Notes: generated by a model from the sequence alone, not told the origin. 64,000 bases of DNA from Arthrobacter agilis (GCF_002157505.1 NZ_NFSC01000031.1:186001-250000), one strand, 5' to 3'. Numbered from the stretch's first letter, positions 1 to 8,585 are shown. Program-made: numbers and translations.

Positions 1-78
1 CAGGACTCGGAGTGGAAGTGGTGCAGGGGTACCAATCACCGCTTGAGGCGCACAGGCAACCGTTCCTAGCGTTGAGGT

Positions 79-522
79 ATGGACACAGCATCACCTCCCC
101 AGACCACCGGGACCGACGAGCGCGTCATCGGCACCCTCAGCGAACTGGCCGACCTCGTGCAGGGCGCGGAGACGCTCTACCTCCGCTACTCGTGCGGCTT
201 CGAGGCGGACCGGAACTCGACCAGTCAGGACGGCGAAAGCGGGCTCGACCTGCCGGGACTGTCCGTCAACCCGCTGACCCCCGAGCAGTGGTGGACGCGC
301 CCGCTCGAGGACTGGCTGGCACGCCAGATCTGCCAGTACCGGCACCTGGCGGAGGAAGAGGAAAGATTTCCCTGGGTCCTGACCGGACGATGCGTGGGGC
401 GGGGCCCTGACTGCGAGCCGCTGCTCGCCGACGTGAAGCCGCTCGGCCGGCTGCATGAGGACCTTCTGCAGGAGGCTGGGCGCGTGTACGACGAGAGATT
501 CGATACCGGCAACCGCCCGTAG
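79..522 (+). CDS. DUF6098 family protein
   Basis: A 147-residue soluble protein of unknown function. The core reads like the actinobacterial DUF6098 family as I remember it: an N-terminal LSELADLV..AETLYLRYS block, a central LDLPGLSVNPLTPEQWW block and a PWVLTGRCVGRGPDCEPLL block near residues 98-116. There is no signal peptide or membrane segment. The ATG is preceded by GAGGT at very short spacing, so initiation may be unusual. A perfect hairpin at 565-592 lies just downstream. The family has no assigned biochemical role, so none is proposed. Confidence 0.75.
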   Translation: MDTASPPQTTGTDERVIGTLSELADLVQGAETLYLRYSCGFEADRNSTSQDGESGLDLPGLSVNPLTPEQWWTRPLEDWLARQICQYRHLAEEEERFPWVLTGRCVGRGPDCEPLLADVKPLGRLHEDLLQEAGRVYDERFDTGNRP

Positions 523-564
523 GCCGACGGGACTGTCGGGGTAACGAACGGACAGGGAATGCAG

Positions 565-592
565 AGGGCCGGACGCCTCGGCGTCCGGCCCT
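565..592. terminator. Perfect 12-bp hairpin between DUF6098 gene and tRNA-Arg
   Basis: Inverted repeat with 12 perfectly paired bases (565-576 with 581-592) around a 4-nt loop, very GC rich and without a clear T-tract. It lies 3' of both the plus-strand DUF6098 gene and the minus-strand tRNA-Arg, so it may end transcripts in both directions. Confidence 0.6.
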
Positions 593-599
593 CATGCTG

Positions 600-672
600 T
601 GCCCCCGGCAGGATTCGAACCTGCGACCAGAGGATTAGAAGGCCCCTGCTCTATCCCCTGAGCTACGGAGGC
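600..672 (-). tRNA. tRNA-Arg (anticodon TCT)
   Basis: Read on the minus strand, the cloverleaf starts GCCTCCG and ends CGGGGGC, giving a 7-bp acceptor stem. The D-arm GCTC/GAGC, the T-arm with GGTTCGAATCC and the anticodon loop CTTCTAA are all visible. U33 precedes TCT, which decodes AGA. The CCA end is not encoded. Confidence 0.93.
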
Positions 673-724
673 AGTTCCCCCAGTTTACTATGGGCGCTTC
701 CACCTCTCCCGGAACCGCACCGAC

Positions 725-1144
725 CTACTCGTCGTCGTCGGCGAAACTCACCCTCAGCTCGAGGCGATGCTGGCCGTCCGGATCCTGGGAATAGACGGCC
801 TTGCCCGAGATGCCGCGGAGCCCGTCCGTGCCGGAGCCCGGGATGATGTGGCCGGAGCTCGCAGCATCGGATCCCTCCGCGACCCCCCAGTGCTGGACCG
901 TCATCGCACCGGAGCGGTCCCCGATGGTCCCCACGAACTGTTCCGACGCCACATACCCTGCACCGATGTCGTTTCCCGCCATCAGCAGTTCCGCCGTGCT
1001 CGTTCCGCTGATCTCCCCTTCGAAGACCTTCGCGGCCCGGACCCGGGACAGTTCACCGGTGCTGCCGGGTTCGGAATAAGTCTCGGCATCCCAGGCCGTG
1101 ATCTCGAACTCGCCGTTGTACGTCGTCGTTCCTGTTTCAATCAT
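725..1144 (-). CDS. DUF3224 domain protein
   Basis: A 139-residue small beta-barrel type protein of the DUF3224 family, which resembles allene oxide cyclase. Family-like features are the N-terminal YNGEFEITAWD, an ASEQFVGTIGDRSGAMTVQHWG segment at about residues 65-88 and a closing YSQDPDGQHRLELRVSF strand. There are no export signals. It starts at ATG with the acidic tail DDDE at the end. It sits alone between tRNA-Arg and the mannosyltransferase gene and is probably its own transcription unit. The biological role is unknown. Confidence 0.8.
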   Translation of the reverse strand: MIETGTTTYNGEFEITAWDAETYSEPGSTGELSRVRAAKVFEGEISGTSTAELLMAGNDIGAGYVASEQFVGTIGDRSGAMTVQHWGVAEGSDAASSGHIIPGSGTDGLRGISGKAVYSQDPDGQHRLELRVSFADDDE

Positions 1145-1224
1145 CTGCTTAGTATTGCCGCTCGTCGCCGGTCCCGCATGCCGATTCCCACCCGATCCGT
1201 CGTTCCCGGTCCGGTTTCCCGGCG

Positions 1225-2793
1225 TCAGTGCAACTGGCCCGGAGCCAGTGGCCGGTAACGCCGTCGGAACAGGATCTTCGTACTGCGGTCGACGAAGACC
1301 AGGTAGAGCGCGAAGCCGAGGGCGACGACGGCGGCCACCTGACGGGCCACCATCAGGCTGAGGTCGAAGTAGGGGAAGATGTCCAACTGGTCGGAGATCG
1401 CATAGACCATGAAGAAGGCGACGGTGAAGTAGAGGAACTTTACCTGCCAGTCGTCGCGTATCCCCGTGACGGCGAACAGCGGAATGAGCCAGACGACGTA
1501 CCAGGACTGGATCATCGGTGAGAGGACGACGACGGCGGCGAGGGCGATGGCGAGCCTCCGGACGAGGCGGCTGTGGTCACCGCGGAAGATCTGCAGCGCG
1601 ATGATCACCAGCGAGCCCAGGCGCGCGAGGGTATGGAACGCATTGGCGAAGTCCCACCCGTTCAGGCCGACGGCGTCGCCCAGCGTGGCGATGACCAGTC
1701 CGATGAAGCCGACCGGGGCGTACCAGATCCAGACGCTGCCAGGGGTGCTGAGCGCGCCGACCCAGCCGAACCCGAAGGTGTTCACGACGCCCATGATCCA
1801 GAGGACCCCGAGGGACAGCCCGGCGGTCATAAACCAGTAGAGGAAGCGCCGCGGCCAGGAGGCACCCCTGCCGGCCCACATCAGCCCGACGAAGGGCAGG
1901 AAGATCAGGGTGATCGGCTTGATCCCGACGGACAGGGTGATCAGCAGGATCCCGGCCAGTGGGCGCTTCGTCGCAGCGCAGTACAGCCCTGCCAGCGCGA
2001 GGCCGATCATCAGCGAATCGTTGTGGATCGACGCCACGAAGTTGATGAGGAACAGCGGGTTGGCGACCGTCAGCCAGAGAGCGCGGTTCGCGTTGATCGA
2101 GTGAAGGGCGGCGAGTTTCGGAACGAAGTAGACGCAGAGCGCGACACCGATCAGGGCGACGACCCGGAAGAGGATGATCGACGTGTCGGGGTGTCCGCCC
2201 GTCACCCTGACGATGCCCTCCTCGATCCAGAGGAACACCGGACCGTACGGCGTGGGGCTCTGGGCCCAGAGGTCGTCGGCGCCGATCTGGAGGTAGTTCG
2301 AGATCTGGGAGTAGCCGTCCACGTAGGGGTTCAGCTTGGCGACCATGACCTGGCCCTGGGCTATGTAGGCGAAGACATCCCGGCTGAACAAGGGCAGCGC
2401 GGCGGCAAGCGGGATGGTCCACGCGATGATGGCTCTCATCAGGTGCGGCCGGGTGTCGTCCGACCAGCCGTTCAGCCGCTGGCCCAGCCGGAGCCATGCC
2501 CGGATCAGGAGCATGCCACCCAACGCCAGGAGCAGTACGGACAGCACGGCACCGGCGGGCTCGAAACGCAGCCAAATGATGACGGGGTTCCGTCGGAGTT
2601 CCGCGGACGCCAGCGACAGCCAGCCGACGCCGAGCGATCCCATCCACATCATCAGGGACCCGATGAATCCCTGGACGATGGCGACATTGGGATGGTTCGG
2701 GCCCGGCTGCGTCTCGACCTCGGTGAGCGGGACCTGGGCGGCCATCTGGGAAATCCAATCGTCGGCAAGCAGAAGTCGGCGTCGAACGCCCAT
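1225..2793 (-). CDS. mptB: MptB-type polyprenol-phosphomannose-dependent alpha-1,6-mannosyltransferase
   Basis: A 522-residue polytopic membrane glycosyltransferase of the GT-C superfamily. It has about a dozen hydrophobic helices separated by short loops. The N-terminal half carries LFSRDVFAYIAQGQVM..LNPYVDGYSQ (about residues 135-160), the acidic first extracytoplasmic loop typical of MptA/MptB enzymes, which use polyprenyl-phosphate-mannose to elongate lipomannan backbones. TPYGPVFLW and a buried SIHNDSLMIGLALAG segment also fit the family. It is divergently placed from orn. The exact acceptor glycan in this organism is inferred from the family, not seen. Confidence 0.78.
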   Translation of the reverse strand: MGVRRRLLLADDWISQMAAQVPLTEVETQPGPNHPNVAIVQGFIGSLMMWMGSLGVGWLSLASAELRRNPVIIWLRFEPAGAVLSVLLLALGGMLLIRAWLRLGQRLNGWSDDTRPHLMRAIIAWTIPLAAALPLFSRDVFAYIAQGQVMVAKLNPYVDGYSQISNYLQIGADDLWAQSPTPYGPVFLWIEEGIVRVTGGHPDTSIILFRVVALIGVALCVYFVPKLAALHSINANRALWLTVANPLFLINFVASIHNDSLMIGLALAGLYCAATKRPLAGILLITLSVGIKPITLIFLPFVGLMWAGRGASWPRRFLYWFMTAGLSLGVLWIMGVVNTFGFGWVGALSTPGSVWIWYAPVGFIGLVIATLGDAVGLNGWDFANAFHTLARLGSLVIIALQIFRGDHSRLVRRLAIALAAVVVLSPMIQSWYVVWLIPLFAVTGIRDDWQVKFLYFTVAFFMVYAISDQLDIFPYFDLSLMVARQVAAVVALGFALYLVFVDRSTKILFRRRYRPLAPGQLH

Positions 2794-3063
2794 GTTCTCA
2801 GGCCGGGGCCGCTGAAGACTGAACGGCGGGAACTCCGCGGTGCGGCGCCCTTGCTGGGGGCAGCAGGGTTACCCAGATCTCCCCGCAGCCCTGAGCGAAC
2901 TGTTCGAATATTAGCACCGGGCCCTGGTGCCGACCGGGCAGGCAGCCGGACGAGGGAGTCTCGACAGGAGCATCGGACGCTGGGCGGGTCCGCGTCCGGC
3001 CCCCGAAGGATGGCCTCGATGGATGGGCGCGGACGCGTCGGTACCGGACGGTACATTGGTCGA

Positions 3064-3666
3064 ATGCCCATATCGAATGAACACATCGTCTGGATCGACT
3101 GCGAGATGACGGGGCTGGACCTCGCGAATGACGCCCTCATCGAAGTCGCCGTCCTCGTGACCGACGCCGAACTCAACATCCTGGGGGACGGTGTGGACGT
3201 CGTGATCAAGCCCACGCCCGAGGCCCTCGCGCAGATGGGCGATTTCGTGCGGGACATGCATACGACGTCGGGCCTGCTCGAGGAGCTCGACGGCGGCATC
3301 ACCATGGAGGAGGCCGAGCAGCAGGTCCTGGACTACATCAGGACGTGGGTGCCGGAGCCGAGGAAGGCCCAGCTGGCCGGCAACTCCGTGGGGACGGACC
3401 GGAACTTCCTCGCCCGCGACATGCCGCTGGTCGTCGACCACCTGCACTACCGCATCATCGATGTGTCGACGATCAAGGAACTCGCCCGCCGCTGGTTCAC
3501 GCGCGCCTACTTCCAGTCACCCGCCAAGACGGGCGGACACCGGGCGCTCGGCGACATCGAGGATTCGATCCGGGAGCTGCGCTACTACCGGGCTGCGGTC
3601 TTCGTCCCCTCCCCCGGACCGGACTCGGCCACGAGCAAGGCCATCGCCCGTACGATCGCGCCCTGA
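3064..3666 (+). CDS. orn: Oligoribonuclease (DEDDh 3'-5' exoribonuclease)
   Basis: A 200-residue enzyme that degrades 2-5 nt RNAs and linear dinucleotides such as pGpG in the cytoplasm. All DEDDh residues are visible: D and E in WIDCEMTGLD (residues 10-19), D in NSVGTDRNF, and H plus D in GGHRALGDIED near the C-terminus. The length matches the family. The ATG at 3064 gives the canonical MPISNEHIVWIDCEMTG start; longer in-frame readings upstream are not coding. It is monocistronic and followed by tRNA-His. Confidence 0.95.
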   Translation: MPISNEHIVWIDCEMTGLDLANDALIEVAVLVTDAELNILGDGVDVVIKPTPEALAQMGDFVRDMHTTSGLLEELDGGITMEEAEQQVLDYIRTWVPEPRKAQLAGNSVGTDRNFLARDMPLVVDHLHYRIIDVSTIKELARRWFTRAYFQSPAKTGGHRALGDIEDSIRELRYYRAAVFVPSPGPDSATSKAIARTIAP

Positions 3667-3791
3667 CGCTGCCCGACGGCGACGTCGGCACGGCGGTCCG
3701 AAGCACTCCAAAAAGTGTGTAAACTTGTATCCGCTGCCTTTCGCAGACAGCCTGGAGGAAGTATTCCGCCGGGCCGGCCGCGAAGACACAT

Positions 3792-3865
3792 GGTGGGTAT
3801 AGCTCAGTTGGCAGAGCGCCTGGTTGTGGTCCAGGAGGTCGCGGGTTCAACCCCCGTTACTCACC
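3792..3865 (+). tRNA. tRNA-His (anticodon GTG)
   Basis: The acceptor GTGGGTA pairs with TACTCAC. The anticodon arm is CCTGG-TTGTGGT-CCAGG with GTG at 34-36, and the T-arm reads CGGGTTCAACCCCCG. A G at 3792 can pair with C at 3865, giving the extra -1 base pair specific to histidine tRNA. CCA is not encoded. Confidence 0.95.
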
Positions 3866-3892
3866 CTTCGACGTCAGGATGAATCCTGGCCA

Positions 3893-3929
3893 CGTATGCC
3901 GCCCCGGAGATCATCCGGGGCGGCATACG
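3893..3929 (+). terminator. Terminator after tRNA-His
   Basis: A perfect 15-bp stem (3893-3907 with 3915-3929) and 7-nt loop start about 28 nt after the tRNA-His 3' end. The sequence between 3667 and 4010 holds the tRNA and this hairpin and otherwise shows no gene. Confidence 0.7.
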
Positions 3930-4010
3930 CATTTCCGGCCCCAGCAAGCCCCAGCCCGGACAGCATGGTCTGTACCCGCCTCCGGCTGACAGCAACGAAG
4001 GACCAAGCCC

Positions 4011-5183
4011 ATGGAACGCACGGTGTTCGAAGAGGATCACGAGCTTTTCCGCGACGTCGCCCGCGAGTTCAACGAACGCGCCGTCGCTCCCCACTATGCG
4101 GGGTGGGACCAGCAGCACATGATGGACCGGTCCGTCTGGACGGCCGCGGGCGAGCAGGGACTGCTCGGACTGGCCGTACCCGAGGAGTTCGGCGGCGCGG
4201 GGATGCCCGACTACCGCTTCCGTACCGTGCTCGACGAGGAGTTCGCCCGCAGCAACCACCTCGCCGTCGGGCTCGCCTTCCACCTGCATGACGACCTGGT
4301 CCTTCCGCACCTGCTCGCCCACGGGTCGGACGACCTCAAGGAGCGGTGGCTCCCGGGCATGGTCTCCGGGGAAATCGTGACGTCCTGCGCCTGGACCGAA
4401 CCCGGAGCCGGCAGCGACCTGCGGGGGATCCGCACGAAGGCCGTGCGCGACGGTGACGACTGGCTCATCACCGGCCAGAAGGTCTTCATCGGCAACGGCA
4501 TCAGCGGGGACGCCTCGCTCGTGCTCGCCCGCACGGACGGCAGTTCCGGCCGCGGCTCCAGCGACTCCTTCTCCCTCTTCATGGTGCGCAAGGGCGAGGG
4601 CTACACCCCCGGGCGCCAGCTGGACAAGATGGGGCTGCGGGCCTCCGATACGGCGGAACTGTTCTTCGACAACGTGCGGGTTCCCGGAGCCGACCTCGTC
4701 GGCGAGGTGGGCTCCGGCCTGCGCTACAGCCTGGAGCAGATCCCGCAGGGGCGCCTCGGCATCGCCGTCGCCTCCGCCGCCCTCGCACGGGCCACCTACG
4801 AGCAGACCGTCCGGTACGTCACGGAGCGCAGCGCCTTCGGCGAGCGCGTGCTCGACTTCCAGAACACCCGGCACGTTCTCGCCGACGTCCTGACCGAGGT
4901 CGAGGTGACCGAGGCCTTCGTCGATCAGGCGGTGCTCGCCTTCAACGCGGGAACGCTGACGCCCACCGCGGCCGCCCAGGCCAAGCTGTGGGCGAGCGAG
5001 CGGGCCAAGTCGATCACGGACCGGTGCCTCCAGCTGCACGGTGGCTACGGCTACATCCTCGAATACCCCGTGGCGCAGGCCTTTTTGGCCGCACGGCTGC
5101 TCACCATCTTCGGCGGTACCAGCGAGATCATGCGCGAATCCATCGGCCGGTCGATCGCGGACCGGCGCACCCAGAACAGGTAG
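4011..5183 (+). CDS. Acyl-CoA dehydrogenase (long-chain-type active site)
   Basis: A 390-residue FAD flavoenzyme catalysing alpha,beta-dehydrogenation of an acyl-CoA. The usual three domains are present: helical N-domain to about residue 120, central beta domain with [16 protein letters not shown] (127-142) and [10 protein letters not shown], and C-terminal helical domain with RSAFGERV and the LQLHGGYGY signature (341-349). The position that holds the catalytic Glu in medium-chain enzymes (xEGTSxI) is Gly here (FGGTSEI, 367-373), as in long-chain and isovaleryl types where a Glu in another helix is used; E264 in YEQTVRYV is a candidate. It is followed 5 nt later by def, probably co-transcribed. 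The substrate cannot be told from sequence. Confidence 0.9.
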   Translation: MERTVFEEDHELFRDVAREFNERAVAPHYAGWDQQHMMDRSVWTAAGEQGLLGLAVPEEFGGAGMPDYRFRTVLDEEFARSNHLAVGLAFHLHDDLVLPHLLAHGSDDLKERWLPGMVSGEIVTSCAWTEPGAGSDLRGIRTKAVRDGDDWLITGQKVFIGNGISGDASLVLARTDGSSGRGSSDSFSLFMVRKGEGYTPGRQLDKMGLRASDTAELFFDNVRVPGADLVGEVGSGLRYSLEQIPQGRLGIAVASAALARATYEQTVRYVTERSAFGERVLDFQNTRHVLADVLTEVEVTEAFVDQAVLAFNAGTLTPTAAAQAKLWASERAKSITDRCLQLHGGYGYILEYPVAQAFLAARLLTIFGGTSEIMRESIGRSIADRRTQNR

Positions 5184-5188
5184 GTCCC

Positions 5189-5761
5189 ATGGCTGTCCAC
5201 CCCATCACCATCACGGGCGAACCGGTCCTCCACCGGCGTGCCCAGCCGGTCGAGTCCTTCGATGACGAGCTGCGTACCCTGATCGCCGACATGTTCGAGA
5301 CCATGGACGTCGCCAACGGTGTGGGCCTCGCGGCGCCGCAGATCGGGGTGGGCCTGAGGATCTTCGTGTACGGCATGGAGAACGACGACGGCGTGGCGCC
5401 GCGTGGCGTCCTCGTCAACCCCACGCTCGTGACCTCCAAGATCCCCGGGTCGGACCCCGATCCCGAGGACGAGTCCGAGGGCTGCCTCTCCGTCCCCGGG
5501 GAGGCCTTCCCGCTCAAGCGTGCCGAGTGGACGCGGGTCTCCGGGTTCGACGGCGACGGCGCCCCCGTCGAGTTCGAGGCCACAGGATGGTTCGCGCGCT
5601 GCATGCAGCACGAATACGACCACCTGGACGGGAAACTCTACGTAGACCGCCTCAACAACAGGCAGGGGCGGAAGGCCAAGAAGGCGATGAAGATCCACGG
5701 CTGGGGAGTGCCGGGACTCAGCTGGATGCCCGGCGTCGATCCGGACCCGTTCGGCCACTAG
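5189..5761 (+). CDS. def: Peptide deformylase
   Basis: A 190-residue metalloenzyme that removes the formyl group from nascent protein N-termini. The three family motifs are intact: [10 protein letters not shown] (about residues 44-53), EGCLSVPG with the metal-ligand Cys, and QHEYDHLDG with the two His ligands and catalytic Glu. The ATG at 5189 is 5 nt after the acyl-CoA dehydrogenase stop; the reading frame continues upstream only as a shadow. The basic C-terminal extension ([14 protein letters not shown]) is common in actinobacterial deformylases. Confidence 0.93.
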   Translation: MAVHPITITGEPVLHRRAQPVESFDDELRTLIADMFETMDVANGVGLAAPQIGVGLRIFVYGMENDDGVAPRGVLVNPTLVTSKIPGSDPDPEDESEGCLSVPGEAFPLKRAEWTRVSGFDGDGAPVEFEATGWFARCMQHEYDHLDGKLYVDRLNNRQGRKAKKAMKIHGWGVPGLSWMPGVDPDPFGH

Positions 5762-5869
5762 GACCGCCGGAGGCTGCTGGTCCGCTCGGTCGTCGGCTCG
5801 GTCGTCCGCGCTGTTCTCCGGCCGGGTTTCCGGCCGGCCGTGCAGCTGCGCCGCGTACGGGGACGCCGA

Positions 5870-7162
5870 TCAGGCGCTCTCCGAAGCGCCGAGCCGGGAG
5901 TCGGCGGCGGACGCCTCGACGAGATCCTCCAGGCGCCGGACGCGCCGCAGTGGCCCGAGCAAAGCCACGAGCGGGGCGGTACACGCGATGACGACGCCGA
6001 TCAGGACCGCCTCGCGGATCCCGACCATCTCCGCGAAGATACCGGCGAGCAGGCTCGCCAGGGCGAGCATTCCCCAGCTCACCGTCCGGGATGCCGCCCC
6101 CAGCCGTCCCATCATGCCCGGCGGGCAGACGCGCTGCCGGAAGCTCGAACCGACCACGATGTTCCAGGCCACGCTCGCGCCCATCACGAACATGCCGAGG
6201 ACCCCCCAGACCATGCCCCAGCCGGGTGTGATGATCAGCAGCGAGGCGTAGCCGAACACGCCGGGCACCATGGACCAGCGCCACAGCGGACCCGAGCCGA
6301 AGCGTTCGCCCATCCAGTTCGCCGTGATCCCGCCGACCGCCCCGCCGAGGGATGCCGCCGCCAGCAGCAGTCCGAGCCAGACCTCCGACTCCCCCAGCGT
6401 CCTCAGGACCAGCAGGACGATCAGGGAGGCTGCGATGTTGCCGCCGAGGTTCCACAGGGCCGCGTTGAACAGGATGGCGCGCAGGGGTGCCGTGCTGAAG
6501 GTGTACCGGAGACCCTCGTACATCTCGCGCAGGACCCGCCGGTCGCTCTGCGGCTGCACCACCTCCTGGACGTCGAGGCGCTGGATGGCCACGAGGGAGA
6601 CGATCGACGTCGCCAGCTGCACGACCAGGGTGTTCGACGCGCCGGCCGCGCTGGTGAGCCAGCCGGCCGCGGAGCGGCCGGCCGCATCAGCCGCGGCGCC
6701 CGAGCCGGTGATGAGCCCGTTGCCCTCCATCAGCTCGTCGGGCGTGATGGCCTGCTGGACCAGGGCGGCGTCCGCCAGCTGGAAGAACACGGACGTGATC
6801 CCGGCGACGAAGGCAGCCGCGAACAGCAGCGGCGTGCTGAGGAATCCGAGCCAGTATCCGACCGGCAGCAGGGCGAGCACGATCACACGCACGGCGAGTG
6901 ATGCCAGCATCACCGGCTTCCGGGGTAGCCTGTCCACCCAGACGCCGATGACGAGCCCGAAGAGGAGCCAGGGCAGGAAGGTCATGCCGGCAAGCGCCGC
7001 GACCTCGAAGTTGCTGGCATCGAGTTCGACCGCGGCGATGATCGGCAGTGCCACGGCTGCGACAGCGTTGCCGAGCACTCCGGATGTGCTTGAAACCATC
7101 AGGGCCCGGAAGTTCTGGTTGCGCACCAGAAGGTGTCGTCTCCCTGTACCCCCAGCGCTCAT
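5870..7162 (-). CDS. MFS exporter (EntS/MFS_3-like)
   Basis: A 430-residue polytopic protein with about 12 hydrophobic helices in two halves. The first cytoplasmic loop carries GVWVDRLPRKPVML (about residues 72-85), an MFS motif A variant, and an RFGSGPLWRW loop sits after helix 8. The closest general type is the EntS-like MFS_3 group of putative drug or siderophore exporters; the substrate is unknown. It is convergent with def and divergent from the promoter at 7237. The start ATG opens MSAGGTGRRHLLVRNQNFRAL, a short basic cytoplasmic N-terminus. Confidence 0.85.
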   Translation of the reverse strand: MSAGGTGRRHLLVRNQNFRALMVSSTSGVLGNAVAAVALPIIAAVELDASNFEVAALAGMTFLPWLLFGLVIGVWVDRLPRKPVMLASLAVRVIVLALLPVGYWLGFLSTPLLFAAAFVAGITSVFFQLADAALVQQAITPDELMEGNGLITGSGAAADAAGRSAAGWLTSAAGASNTLVVQLATSIVSLVAIQRLDVQEVVQPQSDRRVLREMYEGLRYTFSTAPLRAILFNAALWNLGGNIAASLIVLLVLRTLGESEVWLGLLLAAASLGGAVGGITANWMGERFGSGPLWRWSMVPGVFGYASLLIITPGWGMVWGVLGMFVMGASVAWNIVVGSSFRQRVCPPGMMGRLGAASRTVSWGMLALASLLAGIFAEMVGIREAVLIGVVIACTAPLVALLGPLRRVRRLEDLVEASAADSRLGASESA

Positions 7163-7236
7163 CCGATCACCCTAACGGAGGACGGGTAGGGATCCCTGCC
7201 GCATTCGGCCACTTCTCGGCCTCACTTCCCCTGGTC

Positions 7237-7265
7237 TTGACGGTGGAGGTCCCGCGGCTGATAAT
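7237..7265 (+). promoter_or_regulatory. Near-consensus sigma-70-type promoter
   Basis: The -35 element TTGACG (7237-7242), a 17-bp spacer and the -10 element GATAAT (7260-7265) are nearly ideal. No protein gene follows on this strand, so it most plausibly drives the structured RNA starting around 7271. Confidence 0.75.
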
Positions 7266-7270
7266 AGTTC

Positions 7271-7492
7271 GCTTTGGTAATAACTTGTCGCGCTCCCGGA
7301 AGTTCCCGGTTTCTCCCTTGGCTTAGCTCGTCCTCTGAGATTGCCGCGCGGGAACAGGGAGCGGAAAATGGAACGTGGGAGGGTGTCCCGCGGGCGTTCC
7401 CCCAGCAGTACCGCGGTCGATGCGCTCCCGAGGCGGCTATAGACGCCGGGCGGTCCCCCTACCTCTTGAGACCAGGTACGGGGGACCGTTTT
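7271..7492 (+). ncRNA. Candidate structured small RNA, about 220 nt
   Basis: The stretch runs from a near-consensus promoter to a hairpin plus T-tract and contains no credible protein. It folds into strong local helices: 7291-7297 pairs with 7357-7363, 7302-7308 with 7349-7355 (coaxial, with a 4x1 internal loop), and an apical stem 7322-7326/7335-7339. A second hairpin pairs 7371-7376 with 7395-7400. I do not recognise it as tmRNA, SRP RNA or 6C RNA. A 6S/Ms1-like polymerase-binding role is possible on size and promoter strength alone, but no long closing stem was found. The identity is unknown. Confidence 0.5.
7451..7492 (+). terminator. Intrinsic terminator of the candidate RNA
   Basis: An arm at 7451-7464 pairs with 7474-7488, with one bulged base, around a short loop. 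TTTT follows at 7489-7492. This is a classical Rho-independent terminator on the plus strand with no protein gene upstream of it. Confidence 0.75.
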
Positions 7493-7500
7493 CTGCCTGG

Positions 7501-7559
7501 CCTCGCGTCGCCCGGCGTCGGGAATCACCGGTCCCTTCGGGAATCACCGGTGTGCGAGG
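7501..7559. repeat. Direct repeat pair inside a short inverted repeat
   Basis: A 15-bp unit TCGGGAATCACCGGT occurs at 7518-7532 and again at 7537-7551, separated by 4 bp. The pair is flanked by the inverted repeat CCTCGC (7501-7506) and GCGAGG (7554-7559). It lies directly after the candidate RNA terminator. The function is unknown; a binding site or a local duplication are both possible. Confidence 0.6.
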
Positions 7560-7560
7560 T

Positions 7561-7602
7561 GAACGGGTCGGCCCAAAGCCCCAGCAGTATGCCGACCCGT
7601 TC
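7561..7602. repeat. Inverted repeat, 11-bp arms with 20-nt loop
   Basis: GAACGGGTCGG (7561-7571) is the exact reverse complement of 7592-7602. It lies 3' of the orphan gene at 7770-8045 (minus strand) and could be its terminator, although no T-tract follows. The rest of 7603-7769 shows nothing I can assign. Confidence 0.5.
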
Positions 7603-7769
7603 GTTACCGTCGCGATTGCGTTTGAGACCTGCGGCGGTTCCCATAGGGTAGGCCGCCATGCGGCGCTGGACAACGTACGACGCGCCGGGCAGGCACCAGA
7701 ACCCGTTGGGGGCGGAACTGCCGTATGCACGACGTCCATCGCGAAGCGCTCCGGCTGCGGTCGCTGCCG

Positions 7770-8045
7770 CTACACCTCGTCTGCAAGAAAAGCTGCACTG
7801 CGCTCGGCGATGTCTCCCACCCGGGTCTGAAGACCGTGTTCCTCGGCGAGATCATTGACCGCCACGCTCAGCAGGTCCACCTGAGGGACTGGCAGCTCGC
7901 GAACTCCGTACAGCCACTCCTCGAGCTCGTGCTCGCTGGCATCACCGGAGTCGGCGAAGTACGTCAGCCACAGCTCTTCCGGTGTCGCGTGCATCAGGCG
8001 CATCATCGCCGCAACGTCGCTCCGATGTTCTGCCACGGTTGTCAT
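7770..8045 (-). CDS. Hypothetical 91-residue protein
   Basis: Begins MTTVAEHRSDVAAMMRLMHA and ends SAAFLADEV. The ATG at 8045 is chosen because AGGAGGG lies 6 nt upstream; the longer in-frame reading to 8246 has no such site and runs toward rnpB. The protein is acidic and predicted mainly helical, with a central EELWLTYFADSGDASEHELEEWLYG segment and no Cys, signal peptide or membrane helix. I do not recognise a family. It sits directly downstream of rnpB on the same strand, so read-through from the RNase P RNA promoter is possible. Confidence 0.6.
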   Translation of the reverse strand: MTTVAEHRSDVAAMMRLMHATPEELWLTYFADSGDASEHELEEWLYGVRELPVPQVDLLSVAVNDLAEEHGLQTRVGDIAERSAAFLADEV

Positions 8046-8177
8046 TGCTGCCCTCCTGTCGGCCCAGCCTGGACACGATGCAACCAAGGTGGCCGTTCCC
8101 GCGCAACCCGAATGATGGGATTGCACTATTCCGGCAAGGAGGGACGACGCCGCCGTGGATAGAGCGCAGCGCGGTCG

Positions 8178-8580
8178 AGGGATGGGTCGACCGATACGCC
8201 GGGTTCTGTCATCGCGCGCCGTTACCGTCGCGCGAGTGGCGGCCATCCATCTACGAACGCCGTTGCCGACGCCCTCCAGCGGCCTACCCGTGCACTCGGG
8301 CGGGCAGCCCTCGAACGTGCACTGTCTGGCCTTGCTCCGGGTGGGGTTTACCGAGCCACGCCGGTCACCCGGCGTGCTGGTGGTCTCTTACACCGCCTTT
8401 TCACCCTTACTGCCTGCAGCGGCCGAAGCCTGCGGCGGACAGCGGTTTCTTTTCTGTGGCACTGGCCTGCGGGTTACCCCGAGTGGGCGTTACCCACCAC
8501 CCTGCCCTGCGGAGCCCGGACGTTCCTCGGTGGAACAGTGCGAGCACCGTCCAACGCGGCCGCCTGGTCGACCCATCCAC
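8178..8580 (-). ncRNA. rnpB: RNase P RNA, bacterial class A
   Basis: Catalytic RNA that matures tRNA 5' ends. On the minus strand the 5' region carries the conserved GAGGAACGTCCGGGCTCC segment and the 3' region carries ACAGAACCCGGCGTAT followed by the closing strand. Stem P1 is clear: bases near 8566-8578 pair with 8180-8192 (GGATGGGTCGACC with its complement). The length of about 400 nt suits actinobacteria. Apparent protein frames across this interval are shadows of the RNA gene. Ends are estimated from P1 and the -10 box. Confidence 0.95.
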
Positions 8581-8585
8581 GAACC

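Noticed and set aside
1573-3063. Plus-strand frame reading through into orn
   Set aside because: Antisense to the mannosyltransferase gene; rich in Gln/Asp/Arg as expected of a high-GC shadow. The orn start at 3064 matches the family.
7437-7739. Minus-strand frame of 100 residues
   Set aside because: No ribosome site, low-complexity Arg/Pro composition, and it overlaps the terminator and repeats of the candidate RNA.
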